From positions 54,845-118,844 of the forward strand of contig WEDG01000869.1 in the NCBI GenBank assembly GCA_017591395.1: 64,000 nucleotides of DNA, read 5' to 3'. Positions 45,131 through 55,896 of the stretch are shown piece after piece. This DNA comes from Schistocephalus solidus (Eukaryota > Platyhelminthes > Cestoda > Diphyllobothriidea > Diphyllobothriidae). The notes beneath the pieces were generated by a model. The model saw only the letters and a program-made list of their open reading frames with translations, ran no database searches and had not been told where the DNA came from. How positions within the stretch are numbered: position 1 is the stretch's first letter; every line of letters starts with the position of its first letter. The position numbers and the translations under genes are program-made.

Positions 45131-46320
45131 TGCGCATGGCTCCGTATACCGGCGCCGGATCAACACATCGCTTGGTTGAGTCCTTATCCGAGGCCCAGGC
45201 CTCAATCAATTCTCAGCTTGTTTTGCTTCCGGCGTGGGCGAGTATCTTGATGGCTGTGAAGTTAAACTCGTGATTCGCATAGGTGTGGGCAGTCATTTGC
45301 GATAATTCATCGACCCATCAAATGGCCAGTTTATATTCGAGTAGGCGCGATTAGAGCCTGCGTTCAGTCTGGCCTGTGTAGTTACAAGAACGGTTTAGGC
45401 TTGGGATGCGATATACTATCCTTGACTGCTCTTTGAAATGTAGTCGATCTTTGGTTTTCATGACCCAGCTGCGCCTAGTAGCTTTGGGCAGATGTGCAAT
45501 TCAACGACCTAGTTTAACAGTAGTATGCTCGGTCGTCTATCTAGGTGGTGATTGGGTTCGGGTCCACAGAGGACAAACATATAGGCATAGGATTATAAAG
45601 GCCCTTGGAGAGCCATTCAACATAAATTGGTCATGGAGATATCGAGCCTGGCATACTTTTCCTCCGGGTTGCTGAAGTGGGTCTGAATCTGTTTGAAGAA
45701 CGTTGTCAGACGGCTTCGTTTTCGGGCCACCGGAAGGTTGCTGCGAAAACTAAGAAAATACAGGGTGTTCGTTGTTTTCCTGAAAACCGTTGTCTCCATT
45801 TCGCTGTTGGGATTTAACCTGACGAGTACATAAGGAAAGGGCATCTGCTGCCCATTTTTCTATTTACTCGAGAATTGTATACTTGAAAAGGTTGCGTTGA
45901 GCAAGTTATGGAAATTCTGCAGTATATGTTTCGCTACGATAACAAAAGTTTTTTATAACTCCTGTAGGACCATTTTTGCTACTTAACCGGGGACTGGGGG
46001 GGGGGGGTTGGAGTTCTGACAGGTTTCTCTAGCTAAAACGAAGTAAGATTTGCAACAAAATTCGAACAGACTCATGAGGTGTTCACATTTGAGTCGGCTC
46101 GGAGTGTCTTTATATGCCTCTTCAAGTCTCCTGCGCAAGGCTTCTTGCACCGAATTCGGTGGGTTCGATGCGAATAACGAAGTCACGTCGATAGAGGCCA
46201 CGATTCCGTCTGATGGAATCCGTGTACCTTGGAGGTTAACGAGGAAGCGAGAGGCTGATCAGACTCAGGTAATCAAAGTGTCTTGGAGGAACTTGGCCTT
46301 ATTATAGGTAGGGCTGCCTT
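45105..46320 (-). pseudogene. PLE-3 reverse transcriptase and GIY-YIG endonuclease, heavily broken
   Basis: In minus-strand order: LKGSPTYNKAKFL (RT start, about 46300), motif A-like ASIDVTSLFASNPPNSVQEA (46201 down), LKCEHLMSLFEFCCK, then a gap where motifs B and C should be (45850-45980). Then VLVRLNPNSEMETTVFRKTT, RSNLPVARKRSRL and FKQIQTHFSNPEEKYA (45844-45617). The endonuclease follows with IVYRIPSLNRSCNYTGQTER (near 45420), AHTYANHEFNFTAIK, AHAGSKTS and ELIEAWASD, with several in-frame stops. It ends just before the terminal repeat at 45009-45130. Confidence 0.75.
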
Positions 46321-46549
46321 TTAAGGCAACGGTTAGCCACATTTGAACATTTTGTTTGTGAATTTTTTTACCGGTGTAGTCTGTTGGCTGCATTTGGCCT
46401 TATTAGTTCCCCGTGATCGCATTTTTGCACCGGAATTCTTTAGGCAGTTTAGTAAACCTATTTGTTACTGCTTTGACCTGTGAGTTTTGTGGGCCAAACG
46501 CGGGAATAGGTAAACTCTCTACCCCTCCCCCCTCCCCCCATCCTTATTT

Positions 46550-46625
46550 CAGGTGGCCTTGCGCTAAATTTCAAGGGAGTTGGAGTCAGGTTTAGGACAC
46601 GGAAATGGGTGTCAGCCTGGAATTT
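46550..46625 (+). repeat. Short repeat ending in telomere-like words
   Basis: 'CTTGCGCTAAATTTCA', then 'AGTTGGAGTCAGGTTTAGG'. The same start occurs at 50888-50915, followed there by a longer stretch of degenerate GGGTTA words. Part of the PLE-3 interval by position but not PLE coding sequence. Confidence 0.4.
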
Positions 46626-47078
46626 AGTGTAAAGCGACCTGACATAGGGGGTGCGTACCTACTCTCATGTCCAAGCATTTTTTGTTTTATTTACAATTCT
46701 TAGTCATCAAGAGAAACCTTGTTTTGCTCATTATAACCTTCTCAGTTCGTTACGACAGCGGATCTTCGCTGATCTTCACAGAATGATAATTTCTTTGATC
46801 CTGTTCAGTTCCTTTATAGCCTGTGACTAACTCTGCAAAATGCATTGAGTGGTCTATGCGCCACAAGCAAAAAAGGTAACATGCTGTCAGGTGAAGTGTT
46901 TCTTGTCGTCGGCTGTTTCAGTGCTCACGAGGACAGCTTCCAGGAACAAAGTTGACCGGGTCAATACCTGTAGTTTTGGAACGCTTCATGTCGTATTACA
47001 TATGGTAGCTGTTCTGTTGGAGGTTTAGATCAGAGTTTGTGGAACAAGTTCGGGCTTCCCGTGTCTGTTGGTTACAAC

Positions 47079-47537
47079 TTAGTCAGTTTCTGTTCCAAAT
47101 TTGCTCTCTTCTTGGCTTGTTTGGTCTACGAGAGCCGATATTGTTTTCCCAAGGTCCTCAACGATGGCATCACCGAAAATGTAAACGCACTCAATTCTAT
47201 TCTGCCCGATTACAACCCTGCATTGCTGCAGACGCCAGTAAAGGTCGTGGTCAGAACGCGTCATTTGCTTGATAAATTGCCTCGCAACATCTCTGCCCGG
47301 TGCCGCATTAGCAGAGGCCTTATATATTAGGGAACGCGATGTCAGTATGTATTCGACACATTTATGCGGAAAGCGTAGCTGATCATATGTTGCTGCCTCT
47401 CCTGTAGAGAATACCTCCCATCTGAGAGCTCCTCGAAGCGCATCGCGCGCCGATTTTTCACGAATGGTGGCGAATGTTAGAGTTTCGAGTGTATGCATGA
47501 ACACTTTAAAAGAAAATCGGTCGATCACTGGAACCAT
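47079..47537 (-). CDS. PLE-3 N-terminal ORF segment (152 codons, uninterrupted)
   Basis: ATG at 47537 lies a few bases downstream of a class gamma hammerhead, the position expected for a PLE ORF. Visible are VIDRFSFKVFMHTLETLTFA, DALRGALRWEVFSTGEAATY, DVARQFIKQMTRSDHDLYWR and a Glu-rich end. I cannot assign a fold to it. Downstream on the same strand (47000-46860) the sequence matches the PLE segment at 54130-54245 and encodes an IDPV/VDFIAALEA-type stretch, which ties this ORF to the PLE. It stays open for 459 nt while the rest of the element is riddled with stops, so it is either better preserved by chance or under constraint. A 98-codon plus-strand frame overlaps it and is discounted. Confidence 0.5.
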   Translation of the reverse strand: MVPVIDRFSFKVFMHTLETLTFATIREKSARDALRGALRWEVFSTGEAATYDQLRFPHKCVEYILTSRSLIYKASANAAPGRDVARQFIKQMTRSDHDLYWRLQQCRVVIGQNRIECVYIFGDAIVEDLGKTISALVDQTSQEESKFGTETD

Positions 47538-47548
47538 TTATTAAGTCT

Positions 47549-47675
47549 TCTGAGCTTTCGAACTCGTACAGGAATTTATTGTCAGAGATGAAGGCAGCAA
47601 CAGAACAAATGCAAGTCATGGGGTATAGTAGCCATTCAACGATCAGTGCCACCGGTGTGGAAGTGACTGAACAGT
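47549..47675 (-). repeat. PLE-3 terminal repeat, 5' copy, with hammerhead (class gamma)
   Basis: Direct-orientation partner of 45009-45130. Hammerhead on the minus strand: TCT before CTGACAA (47585-47579), stem II AAATTC/GAGTTC with one mismatch, GAAA (47559-47556), GC, then TC and AGA able to pair with TCT. One core position differs from CTGANGA, so activity is doubtful. Confidence 0.6.
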
Positions 47676-47679
47676 CTAT

Positions 47680-48489
47680 TGGCCAAAGTTAATCTGCACT
47701 AAGTTCCTCTAATAGCATATCGGACTTGGCGATATCGCTGATAATAAAAAAAAGGAGACGAGTTGCTGCACGCGCAGATTAAGGCAAGATTTCCGAAGTC
47801 CATTGGTAGATCGGTACAGGAATGTAATACTGGCAATCGGTTGGTCTCAAGAGCGAAATTACCCAAAAAAGTAGCAATTATGTTACCCAGCTCGGAGTGC
47901 TAGAAAGCAAACTACAGAATTCAAACAAGTTTACCAGCAATGGATAAAGATGACCGAAGTGAGGTCAGACGTTTTCCGTGAGATATAACTGGACTAAGAG
48001 TAGCATGCAATCAGGGGATGAGTTGTCAGGGTGAGAAATCATGACCACTGAATGATACCGACTGTCAGAGCGTGAAGTTGAATGATCAACTTTATCCAGA
48101 TTCAAAGTGCAAGCCATCGTGCAGTTCGAAGTAGATCAAAAATGACTATGGGTCGAGGTACTGGACGAAGTTAATCATATACGGAGAATGAAAGTTCACC
48201 CGTCAGGACGATACTCGACCTCGCCAAGCGCGCTGCATAAGTATTCACACCAGAGACCAGCATTTAAGTGCATTTTTAAAAGCTCATCCCCGGGGTCCAC
48301 CCATGCTGAAGAGGTCTGGATGGCATGCCTCTAAAATTTTAACAACCTTCTACTCTTTCAAACCTCCCAAACGTCTCCCCAGCGTATAGAAGCAGTTATA
48401 TTGTGATTAAAGAGTAGTAAGTTTATTCAAAGCATGTCCCGAAGAGTTGATACTGCAAGCATTGCGCGTGAGGGATCACTGGGCTATTA
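47680..48489. other. No gene or repeat recognised
   Basis: No frame of note and no match to the families described here. Confidence 0.5.
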
Positions 48490-48885
48490 ACGTGCCCCCT
48501 CAACGGGTCGCGTGGTAGATGCGCTGGACCAACACGGGGGCCAAATCAGGGTATGCCAGGCGTTATTCTTAGTTGGGATGAGATCCCATAATAAATGCCG
48601 AACATGGTCACGCGTAGGTGCCGGCTCATTCCGCAACACCCACTTTTGCCATTTATGGCTCTCTATGGAATATGATTTGTCTGCGCCCGACCCCGCCTCC
48701 GGTCTTCTTGGCAATGACTTGACACCGGGCACAGTCGGGTAAGGGAAGATAGGGTGTGGTAGATGCAGTGCAAGTCTACTATCACTTAAAACTAATTTGC
48801 GCACAAGTCACCGTCCCTGCATCCCTCTTCTGTGGAGCACACGGTGGACATCGTCAGACTATGACGGTCAAACTGACGGATTATT
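48490..48885 (-). repeat. Modular dispersed repeat, form A (reverse, with internal changes)
   Basis: Reverse A unit from 'GTGCCCCCTCAACGGGTCGC' to 'GACTATGACGGTCAAACTG'. A stretch at about 48610-48680 is replaced by unrelated sequence. 48890-50885 holds only a SINE 2 body trace near 49690-49730 ('AATTTCCGGTCCAATGACAATGAAAG'). Confidence 0.7.
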
Positions 48886-50887
48886 AACTTTCGGATGAAC
48901 GACTAGTTCTGCCATCGCTAAACCAACATGTTGCGAGTAATTAGCTTCATTTTTGGACTTACATTCAGTAGGGGACATTTTGTTGTCTAAGTTAAACTGA
49001 AAACGTACGGCAATAATATTTACTAATCCATCTGCAATATTCCAAAATGGGGGATAGTCAATCGTAAATTATCAATGCTCGCATGCGTACCCGTGCCGAT
49101 CGGGAGGATGCGGCAAGTTTTTAGGACATAAGCGGTGTAGATGTTATTAAGAAGCATCAAGAATAACTGACTAGTATGAAAGTATGGACCACGTATTAAC
49201 AGTTGGAAACGAAATACGCAAACGTGCGTCAGACAAAAATGGACAAGCACCCACAGGATTGACGAAAAATTATAGGAAATGAGTGTTGGATTCTGCAGAA
49301 TTAGAAAGAGATTAACAATGGGGTTTGAGTCAGCGTTGCTAGTGACGGTGGCTACCGTTCTGGCACGACGGTACGATATGAACTACTGGAATAGACACCT
49401 TTCGATTACTGATCGCTTTCAACAAGCTCGGTTCCAATCCCAGTTGGGGAAAGCTGGAATGTGGACTTTATTCGATGATACTAACGTCTATGAAATGGCA
49501 TAGACTATCCACCATGAGCGGCCTTAAACCGGTCTGTCGTAGGGGTAGATTCAGGCGCCCACCTTCAGATCTAGCTTCTACAGGATACAGTTCCTCTAAT
49601 AGACACCCTCAAGCAACCATCTGCTGGAGAGTCACAGTTTAACTACCGTCCGTTGTACCGATTGGACTTTCGAGGGCCAACGCCACTGATAAGCAATTTC
49701 CGGTCCAATGACAATGAAAGCGAAAGCACCAAGATCGTGCATTTTAGCGAACTTGGTTAAGGGGCGACTTCTGTAGGCCTCCGCAAGTGATACAGAGGCG
49801 GAGCACTGACAACGGCGTGAAAACGGCGTGGCACGTGTCCAGCTAAATCGAAAAAACGGCTAGAGCAAGGGCCGAGGCGCCAAAACAGTATCGATTTTTA
49901 TCGGCGCAACCATGGCTCACACGTGCATCAAGGGGCCGCGCCGGATGCAGTAACTGCTGAAGAAAGCCAAAAAACGATGCGATCATGTTACTCTGGCGGT
50001 AAAAGAGAATATAAGGAGGGTATGGCGGACGAAAAAGCGACACATGTAGTCAGGGCAGAGCACAATGCATGTGGAGGAACCCAAGAACGACTCAAATTAA
50101 TCCTAAGTGGAAGTAAAAAGGCAGTTGAGAGCAACTGAAGTGAAAGAACTGCCTTGTTCCAGTACAAGTGTATAAGCAGAGAAAGAGGAACCCACCTCCA
50201 CCAAGAGAACAGGAAACCCGGCCGGTCGGTGAGCAGAATATTTTTCTCCCATTGTATCTACAAAAGTTTGACGCACAAAGAATGAAAGAGGTTAAAAAAA
50301 TTGCTTACGAAATCACCTCATATAGACAAATATGTCCTAGATTTGAATGTCAGATTTACAATTTCGTTGATTAGGAAATAGGACTTGTGGGGGTTGAGGA
50401 ACGGGTTGACAGTCAAGAATGTTGTCGAAAGTGTTCAAAAGCCTGGACGGGACAAGATAGCAAACGCGCCTCCAAGTAAGGACCTCAAAGTGGTTTTGAG
50501 GAGACTTCTGGAGTCATGTCTAGGCTACCGCGTGAGCTGCGAATAACTAGCAAGACCAACTGTAACAATAACTTTTAAGATCCACAGTGATTAGAGGAGT
50601 ATCACTTTGACAAGATTCTGCCCTGGTTTTTACGTTGATAAAAAGAAAAGTGTTAAATCGATTGTGGGGAACTAACAACTCGTGGAACAGAAGCGAAGAG
50701 TTTAACAAGAGACGTTTTAGCTCTCGTTGCTGTTATGCTGCGAGATGGAACTGAGATGCAAGCAACAAGAGGACGGATATAAAAGAAAGCAGTGGAGAAC
50801 GAAAAGGACAGAAACCGATGGAAAAGAAAGGAGAGGATAGGGATCGCTAAGGCCGAACAGGGGAATAGGACCGCCCTACAACACACA

Positions 50888-51045
50888 TGGCTTCGCGCTA
50901 AATTTCAGAGAAATTAGGATCAGGGTTAAGGCTCAGATTGATGGCAAGGTCAGGATAGAGAGTGGGGTTAAAATACGGGTTATGGTTAAGGTTCGGGTTA
51001 ATGTTGGGACACGGGAAAGGGTGCCCTTCCTGAAAGTTTGCGCAA
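50888..51045 (+). repeat. Degenerate GGGTTA-rich stretch
   Basis: After 'TCGCGCTAAATTTCAG' come 'CAGGGTTAAGG', 'GGGGTTAAAATACGGGTTATGG' and 'TTAAGGTTCGGGTTAATG'. The words resemble the TTAGGG telomere repeat of flatworms and vertebrates but no two are in perfect tandem. Similar words appear at 7180-7200 and 8490-8545. 51190-51470 has overlapping frames on both strands with no motif. Confidence 0.45.
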
Positions 51046-51923
51046 TGCCACCTGTGTTACGGAGGGACTTTTCTATTTCCTTGACCTACCGGGGGGAGGG
51101 GTACAAAACCGATTCTGATAAAAATGATAAATGGAGAAAAAGGGACTCGATGAAGAGTCTACTTTAGTTTTTTTTTAAGTTTAACTGTAAAAGTGCGGCA
51201 AATCACTGAACTCAGATTGTTTCAGCAGAAAAATAATTTTTCCAGCAGTTTTAAAGCCAACACAGAGTGCCTTACGCAGGCCTTCAGCGTAAAATTACGA
51301 ACGCCTTCTACGCTTGCCCGAGGCGGTACGGCATGCGTAACCAAATCGGATGTGCTGATTATCTCAACTTTACTGTTGTTTACTTTTCTACTCTCTATGA
51401 CTGGCAATTTTAAACAAGGAGATAGCATTGTGGGTGCTTTTTGTGAATAAACAGCAGCGGAAGCCATGAATAAGGTAACAAAACAGGCACTTTAATAATG
51501 AACGCACTTCCTGCAGGAAAGTCTGCGCTGCCTTCTGTGCACCCGAATATACAAGGTACTCGTAGACGTAAAGGGCGAGTCTAAAAATAAGAAAAAAAGG
51601 AATAGCATTAAAGAGGGATCAAAGGTTTAAAACCATAATTGGTCTGGCAGACGAAGATGCAATCGCTCAAACATTAAGTTTATTGGCCTTCCGTTTCGGA
51701 TTGTCCCTCGAAACCATCAGGAAAAGTTGCAGATAAGGGGTCTCTTGTTCTGTTGAATACGACGATGACCTGCGCTAGAGTGAACTCTCTCTCTCCCCCC
51801 TATGTTAAAGGTGCAAGGGATTTACGAAAGAGTTGGGTACAGTGGTGGACCCAGCGGTCAGCAATCATATAGTCGTGTCGCAACACGGATGGCTTCCACC
51901 TGCTGCTCGAATCATGGGTCACC

Positions 51924-52291
51924 CGACAGTTCGACCGTCGTAGTCCGAAGATGTCCACCGTATGCTCCATGGGAAAGTGGAGCAGGGACGGTGACTTGCG
52001 CGTGATTTAGTTTAAAGTGATAGTAGACTTGCGCTGCATCTACTGCACTCTCTCCTCCACCCCCACCTGAGCCCGGTGTCAAGACAGAGTCAAGAAGACC
52101 GGAGGCGGGAGAGGACGCAGGTGGCTGGCGCGGCCGGGTCCCCTAAGTCCCTAGCCGCCCCTAGGCGTGCCACCACACCTCCATGTTCGGCATTTGTTAT
52201 GGGAGCGCAACCCGAATAACGCCTGCCATGCCTGATGTGGCCCCCGTGTTGGTCCAACGCATCTACCACGTGGCCCGTTTAGGGGGCACCA
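51924..52291 (+). repeat. Modular dispersed repeat, form A (complete single copy)
   Basis: Head 'CGACAGTTCGACCGTCGTAG' to tail 'GTGGCCCGTTTAGGGGGCAC'. Very close to the consensus, so a young copy. The flanks 'GAATCATGGGTCACC' and 'CACCATGAGTCACCC' share TGGGTCACC/TGAGTCACCC, a possible target-site duplication of about 9-10 bp. Confidence 0.75.
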
Positions 52292-52299
52292 TGAGTCAC

Positions 52300-54065
52300 C
52301 CAAATGTGAGGAACACCCGGCGCAGCTAGTCTTTTGATCCGAGTGGCAGTACAGAAGAAGGGTTATCCCTCTTGTCCCCCCATGCAATGAAAGGTTAAAA
52401 ACAGGATAAACAGTACGTTCATACATCAAAGAGCTTCTTCGAGCAACCACCACCATCACTACCCTCACAACATTCAACTGATGCAGACTAAATCACGCAA
52501 TACGAAAGCCGTATCAATTAGGTGCAAGTATCTGCACCTGAGCGACAATTTTGAGGTAAAACTACCAATAAGATAAAATTGATAAGACGGTTTGAGGGCA
52601 GGAATAAAGAAAGAAACTTGCTCAGGGGTATAATGTCATGAGACCACCAAGTTTAATGAAACCCATATCAGTCATTCCATGTTTACACAGCAGTTCGGTA
52701 TGATAAGTCAGCACAGCAGACAAAGGTGAATGAAAAAAGAATACATGCTGGACTGGCTCCTCAGGTCAACATTTTGCTTTTTATATTCACCGTAGGTTAT
52801 TTCTTCGTATTCGTCACCACTTCTGTTCTTCATTTATCTGAACTACAATTGCAAGACAGCCAACTGAAGAAAAAAAGGAAATAAGAATTCATGACAGTAG
52901 TACCGCTAATCACACACGGCTGTTCATGATATTAAAAACTGCAGTTTGCGGTCAATATGACGAATTCGTTAACTTTTCCATTTCCATTCAGCGCGCATAT
53001 GTCAACCAACTATTTTCGACTGAAAACACTACATTTAGGCGTCAACAAAGAAAATATTCCATCCAGATCCAACTCTCCTTCTATAAACCGTCTTTTCTTT
53101 TTAACCGGACTCACGAAATGAACCTCTTTCTGCCATCAAGACAGCATGGAAAAAAGGATTTGCTTAGTCTTCAGGGTAGGTTGTTGAATTATAATTAGTT
53201 GTACCATCAGCTATTTACTGTTTTAGAACGCACGGCATGTCAATTAAAGCAGTGGAGGCGGATGAGTCGCTAGTACTACTAAACAGAGTTGCTGTAAAAA
53301 TTGCATGTCCTGTGTTTTCTTACTCTGTGGCCTGCAAGTCTAGTTTTCTAAAATAAATCAAAGACATTTTTCTTTGCTAGCATCTACACTCGCCTCCTCT
53401 CAAGTTGCGCCGATGGGTTAGCCAACTTCGGCGATTTCTTGCTAGAAAAAGCTTATTACTTCGTTCTATGATTATTTTCTGCCTACGCCTCCTAAGGCTA
53501 CGAAGACACCGTTCAAATGAATTAGCCAAACCTGTTTAACGCTGAGAATAGAGTCCAATCGTTCGGCTCAATTTAATCTATCCTACTAGGTCCAGCAGAA
53601 TATAATCCAAATGCAAGTAGACATACGTAACTAAACATGATTCAAAAAATACGCTTCACAATGCTTCCTCCCTCCGAATATTAATTTGTCTCCGAAGTCC
53701 ATAACTGCACTTAAACTTGCACAGTGTTCTAACGATCTAAAAATGATTTTAAAATTAACCTTTATTCTCGCACCCACGGAAACTGAAATTTGCCCTGCCT
53801 TATGACTTCCAAACACTTCTCATGAGGGTACGCCTGTAACCTACTAAAAATGAAAACTGTCTGACTAAATGCAGTGATCTCTCATTATATATAGGGCTGC
53901 GAAATTTGCAGCTTCACTCTATCGCGGGTGTTATAATATACCTCCCATAACTGCGTCAGTAAGTAAAATAAGTGAATTACTCACGACTGAAAGCGAAGGT
54001 TTAAGTCCTTGGTGTTTGCATTAGCAAAGGAGATGTCTGGTCGAGCACCGGAATACTATGTTTAT
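52300..54065. other. No gene recognised
   Basis: AT-rich. A 90-codon plus-strand frame at 52926-53198 has no motif or splice context that would support it. Confidence 0.5.
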
Positions 54066-54074
54066 TATTTCCAG

Positions 54075-54112
54075 CTCCAGAACTCGTGCAGGTGTTCATC
54101 GTCAGAGATAAC
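54075..54112 (-). ncRNA. Hammerhead relic, class gamma (PLE-3, plus-strand element, 5' side, inverted)
   Basis: Minus strand: perfect CTGACGA at 54105-54099, stem II GAACAC/GAGTTC with one mismatch, but GAAA is replaced by TGGA. It points away from the PLE body, so this element has inverted terminal repeats. Confidence 0.5.
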
Positions 54113-54115
54113 AGC

Positions 54116-54562
54116 AGCTACAACATGGAGTTTGTTTCAACACCGCAGTTGCCGACCCGGTCGACTTCATTGCAGCCCTGGAAGCTATGCTGGTAAAAAT
54201 TGAAATAACCGACGACAAAAACACTCCGACTGAAAACGTGTTACCTCTTTGCTGATGGCGCACAAACTAACCCGATGTATTTCGCACAGTCAGGCAAAAA
54301 CTATGAGGGAACTTGGGAAAGACGACAAAATTATAAATCTACCAGCTGAGAAGGGACGAGCGACGGTCGTGATGAACCAAGAAGATTAGAATAAGAAAGC
54401 TAAGGCCTTTCTAGGTGTCAGAAAATTTTACAGAGTAGGACTGAACTCACAAGCCAATGCGGTAGCAGATCGGCTGACTAAACTACTTAGAGAATACCGG
54501 CGCAAAATGTGATCACGGAGAATGAGTGACGTCAAATGAACGTAACTGACACCGCTGTCACT
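54116..54562 (+). pseudogene. PLE-3 ORF, N-terminal half, interrupted by nested PLE
   Basis: Reads VDFIAALEAMLVKIEITDDK, then KTMRELGKDDKIINLPAEKG followed by RATVVMN, the conserved 'ADKGRATVVM' region that precedes the RT in PLEs. Then FLGVRKFYRVGLNSQANAVA. Stops interrupt it. It breaks at 54563, where the word AATCCATAAGC starts, and resumes at 55897 with the same word. Confidence 0.7.
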
Positions 54563-54573
54563 AATCCATAAGC

Positions 54574-55896
54574 ACGTCGCGCGGCCCAGTATAATACCTC
54601 CTCATAGGCCGCGGGACGTGCTTTTCAAGGTTGAACGTGATGCACTTAAGGAATAACGGCCTCGTTATCGTGCCTGCGGACAAGGGGCGTTCTACGGTCA
54701 TATTGGACAGGACAGATTATAGTTAGACAGCCAAGAGCTTGTTGGAGGCTCGTCAGTCCTATGTCCCATACAAGTCCAACCCCATAAAAGCGCTGACACA
54801 TGAGATCAACACGATTTTGTTTGCAGTATAGAACTTAGGTGCAATATTATCGATCGACCAGCGCATGGCTACAGCGCAAGAAACGGCGCCGGCCCGATTC
54901 TATGGTCTCCCACAAGTGCACAAGGAAGGTGGTCCTCTCCGACTCATCGTATAGCACTCCAACCTAAGTGGCCGTTTGGACGTCTCAAATATCTGACCAC
55001 TGATTCGGATACCAGTCAGCTACTCAACACAACTCTTGGAGAAACTTAAAGGAGGAGGCTTCCTGCAAAACGTTATGGTATATTTTGATGTCACGTTCCT
55101 TTTTACTTCTATTCTGCAGGACCTGGCAGTCGAAACTATCGATACGATGAAACGGAGAATCGCCGCGGACACGCCCAAATCTTTCAACTCCTGAAGTTCC
55201 GTCTCAAGACGTAATTTACGATCAACGTAACAATTTACGAGCAGTTGAAGGGCACACTAATGGGCTAGCCAATTTCAGGACTCATAGCCACGACGGTCTT
55301 GCAACGATTGGAGTCGAAGGGTTTCCGACGCCAAAAACCGAAATTCTGGGCTCAGTATGTGGATGATACCTTCGTCATCATCGAACGGGATCAGGTGTTG
55401 ACATTCAAAGGACGTATCAACCTGTCTTCCCAGACACATTCAATTTACAACGGAGGAAGAAGAAAACAGCCAGCTGGCCTTTCTGGCTATCTAAGCTTGC
55501 CGCAAAGATTGTGATGGTCTGAAAACTAAAATGTTCAGGAAAGCTATAAATACGACGCAAGTACAGAACTTCGACAGCAAACACCCGAGCAGTCATGAAT
55601 GAAGTTGCGCAAGGGCGTTATACCGACGCGTTGAGATGCATTGTAGTGAAACGGAAGACAAGGTTGCTGAAATACGATTTTTTCGACGAGTACTGAGAGC
55701 GAAAAGCTACCCACGTAACTTTGGCAACCAGTGCATACGCAAACGACAAGAGAGACCAAATTAAACCGGCCCTATATTCTGGCGAGCTTTTCCGTACGTG
55801 AAGAACGTCTCGGAAACCGTCAGCCGCCAGACCAGAGGCAACAATCAGGTGCCATCAAGTGGGAATCCGAAACATCAGACCAATAAACATCTCATG
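54574..55896 (+). pseudogene. Nested PLE-2: reverse transcriptase with intact YVDD
   Basis: Starts with a strong hairpin (54572-54586 with 54607-54621, GCACGTC and GCGGCC arms, one mismatch). Then come NNGLVIVPADKGRSTVI, ARFYGLPQVHKEGGPLRLIV (RT start), VYFDVTFLFTSI (motif A) and, after frameshifts, FWAQYVDDTFVIIERDQ (motif C, 55299-55514). GLKTKMFRKAINTTQ and the RT C-terminal HCSETEDKVAEIRFF segment follow. No GIY-YIG nuclease or hammerhead is visible, so its 3' end is missing. AATCCATAAGC occurs at 54563-54573 and 55897-55907, just outside, as a likely target-site duplication. Confidence 0.75.
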
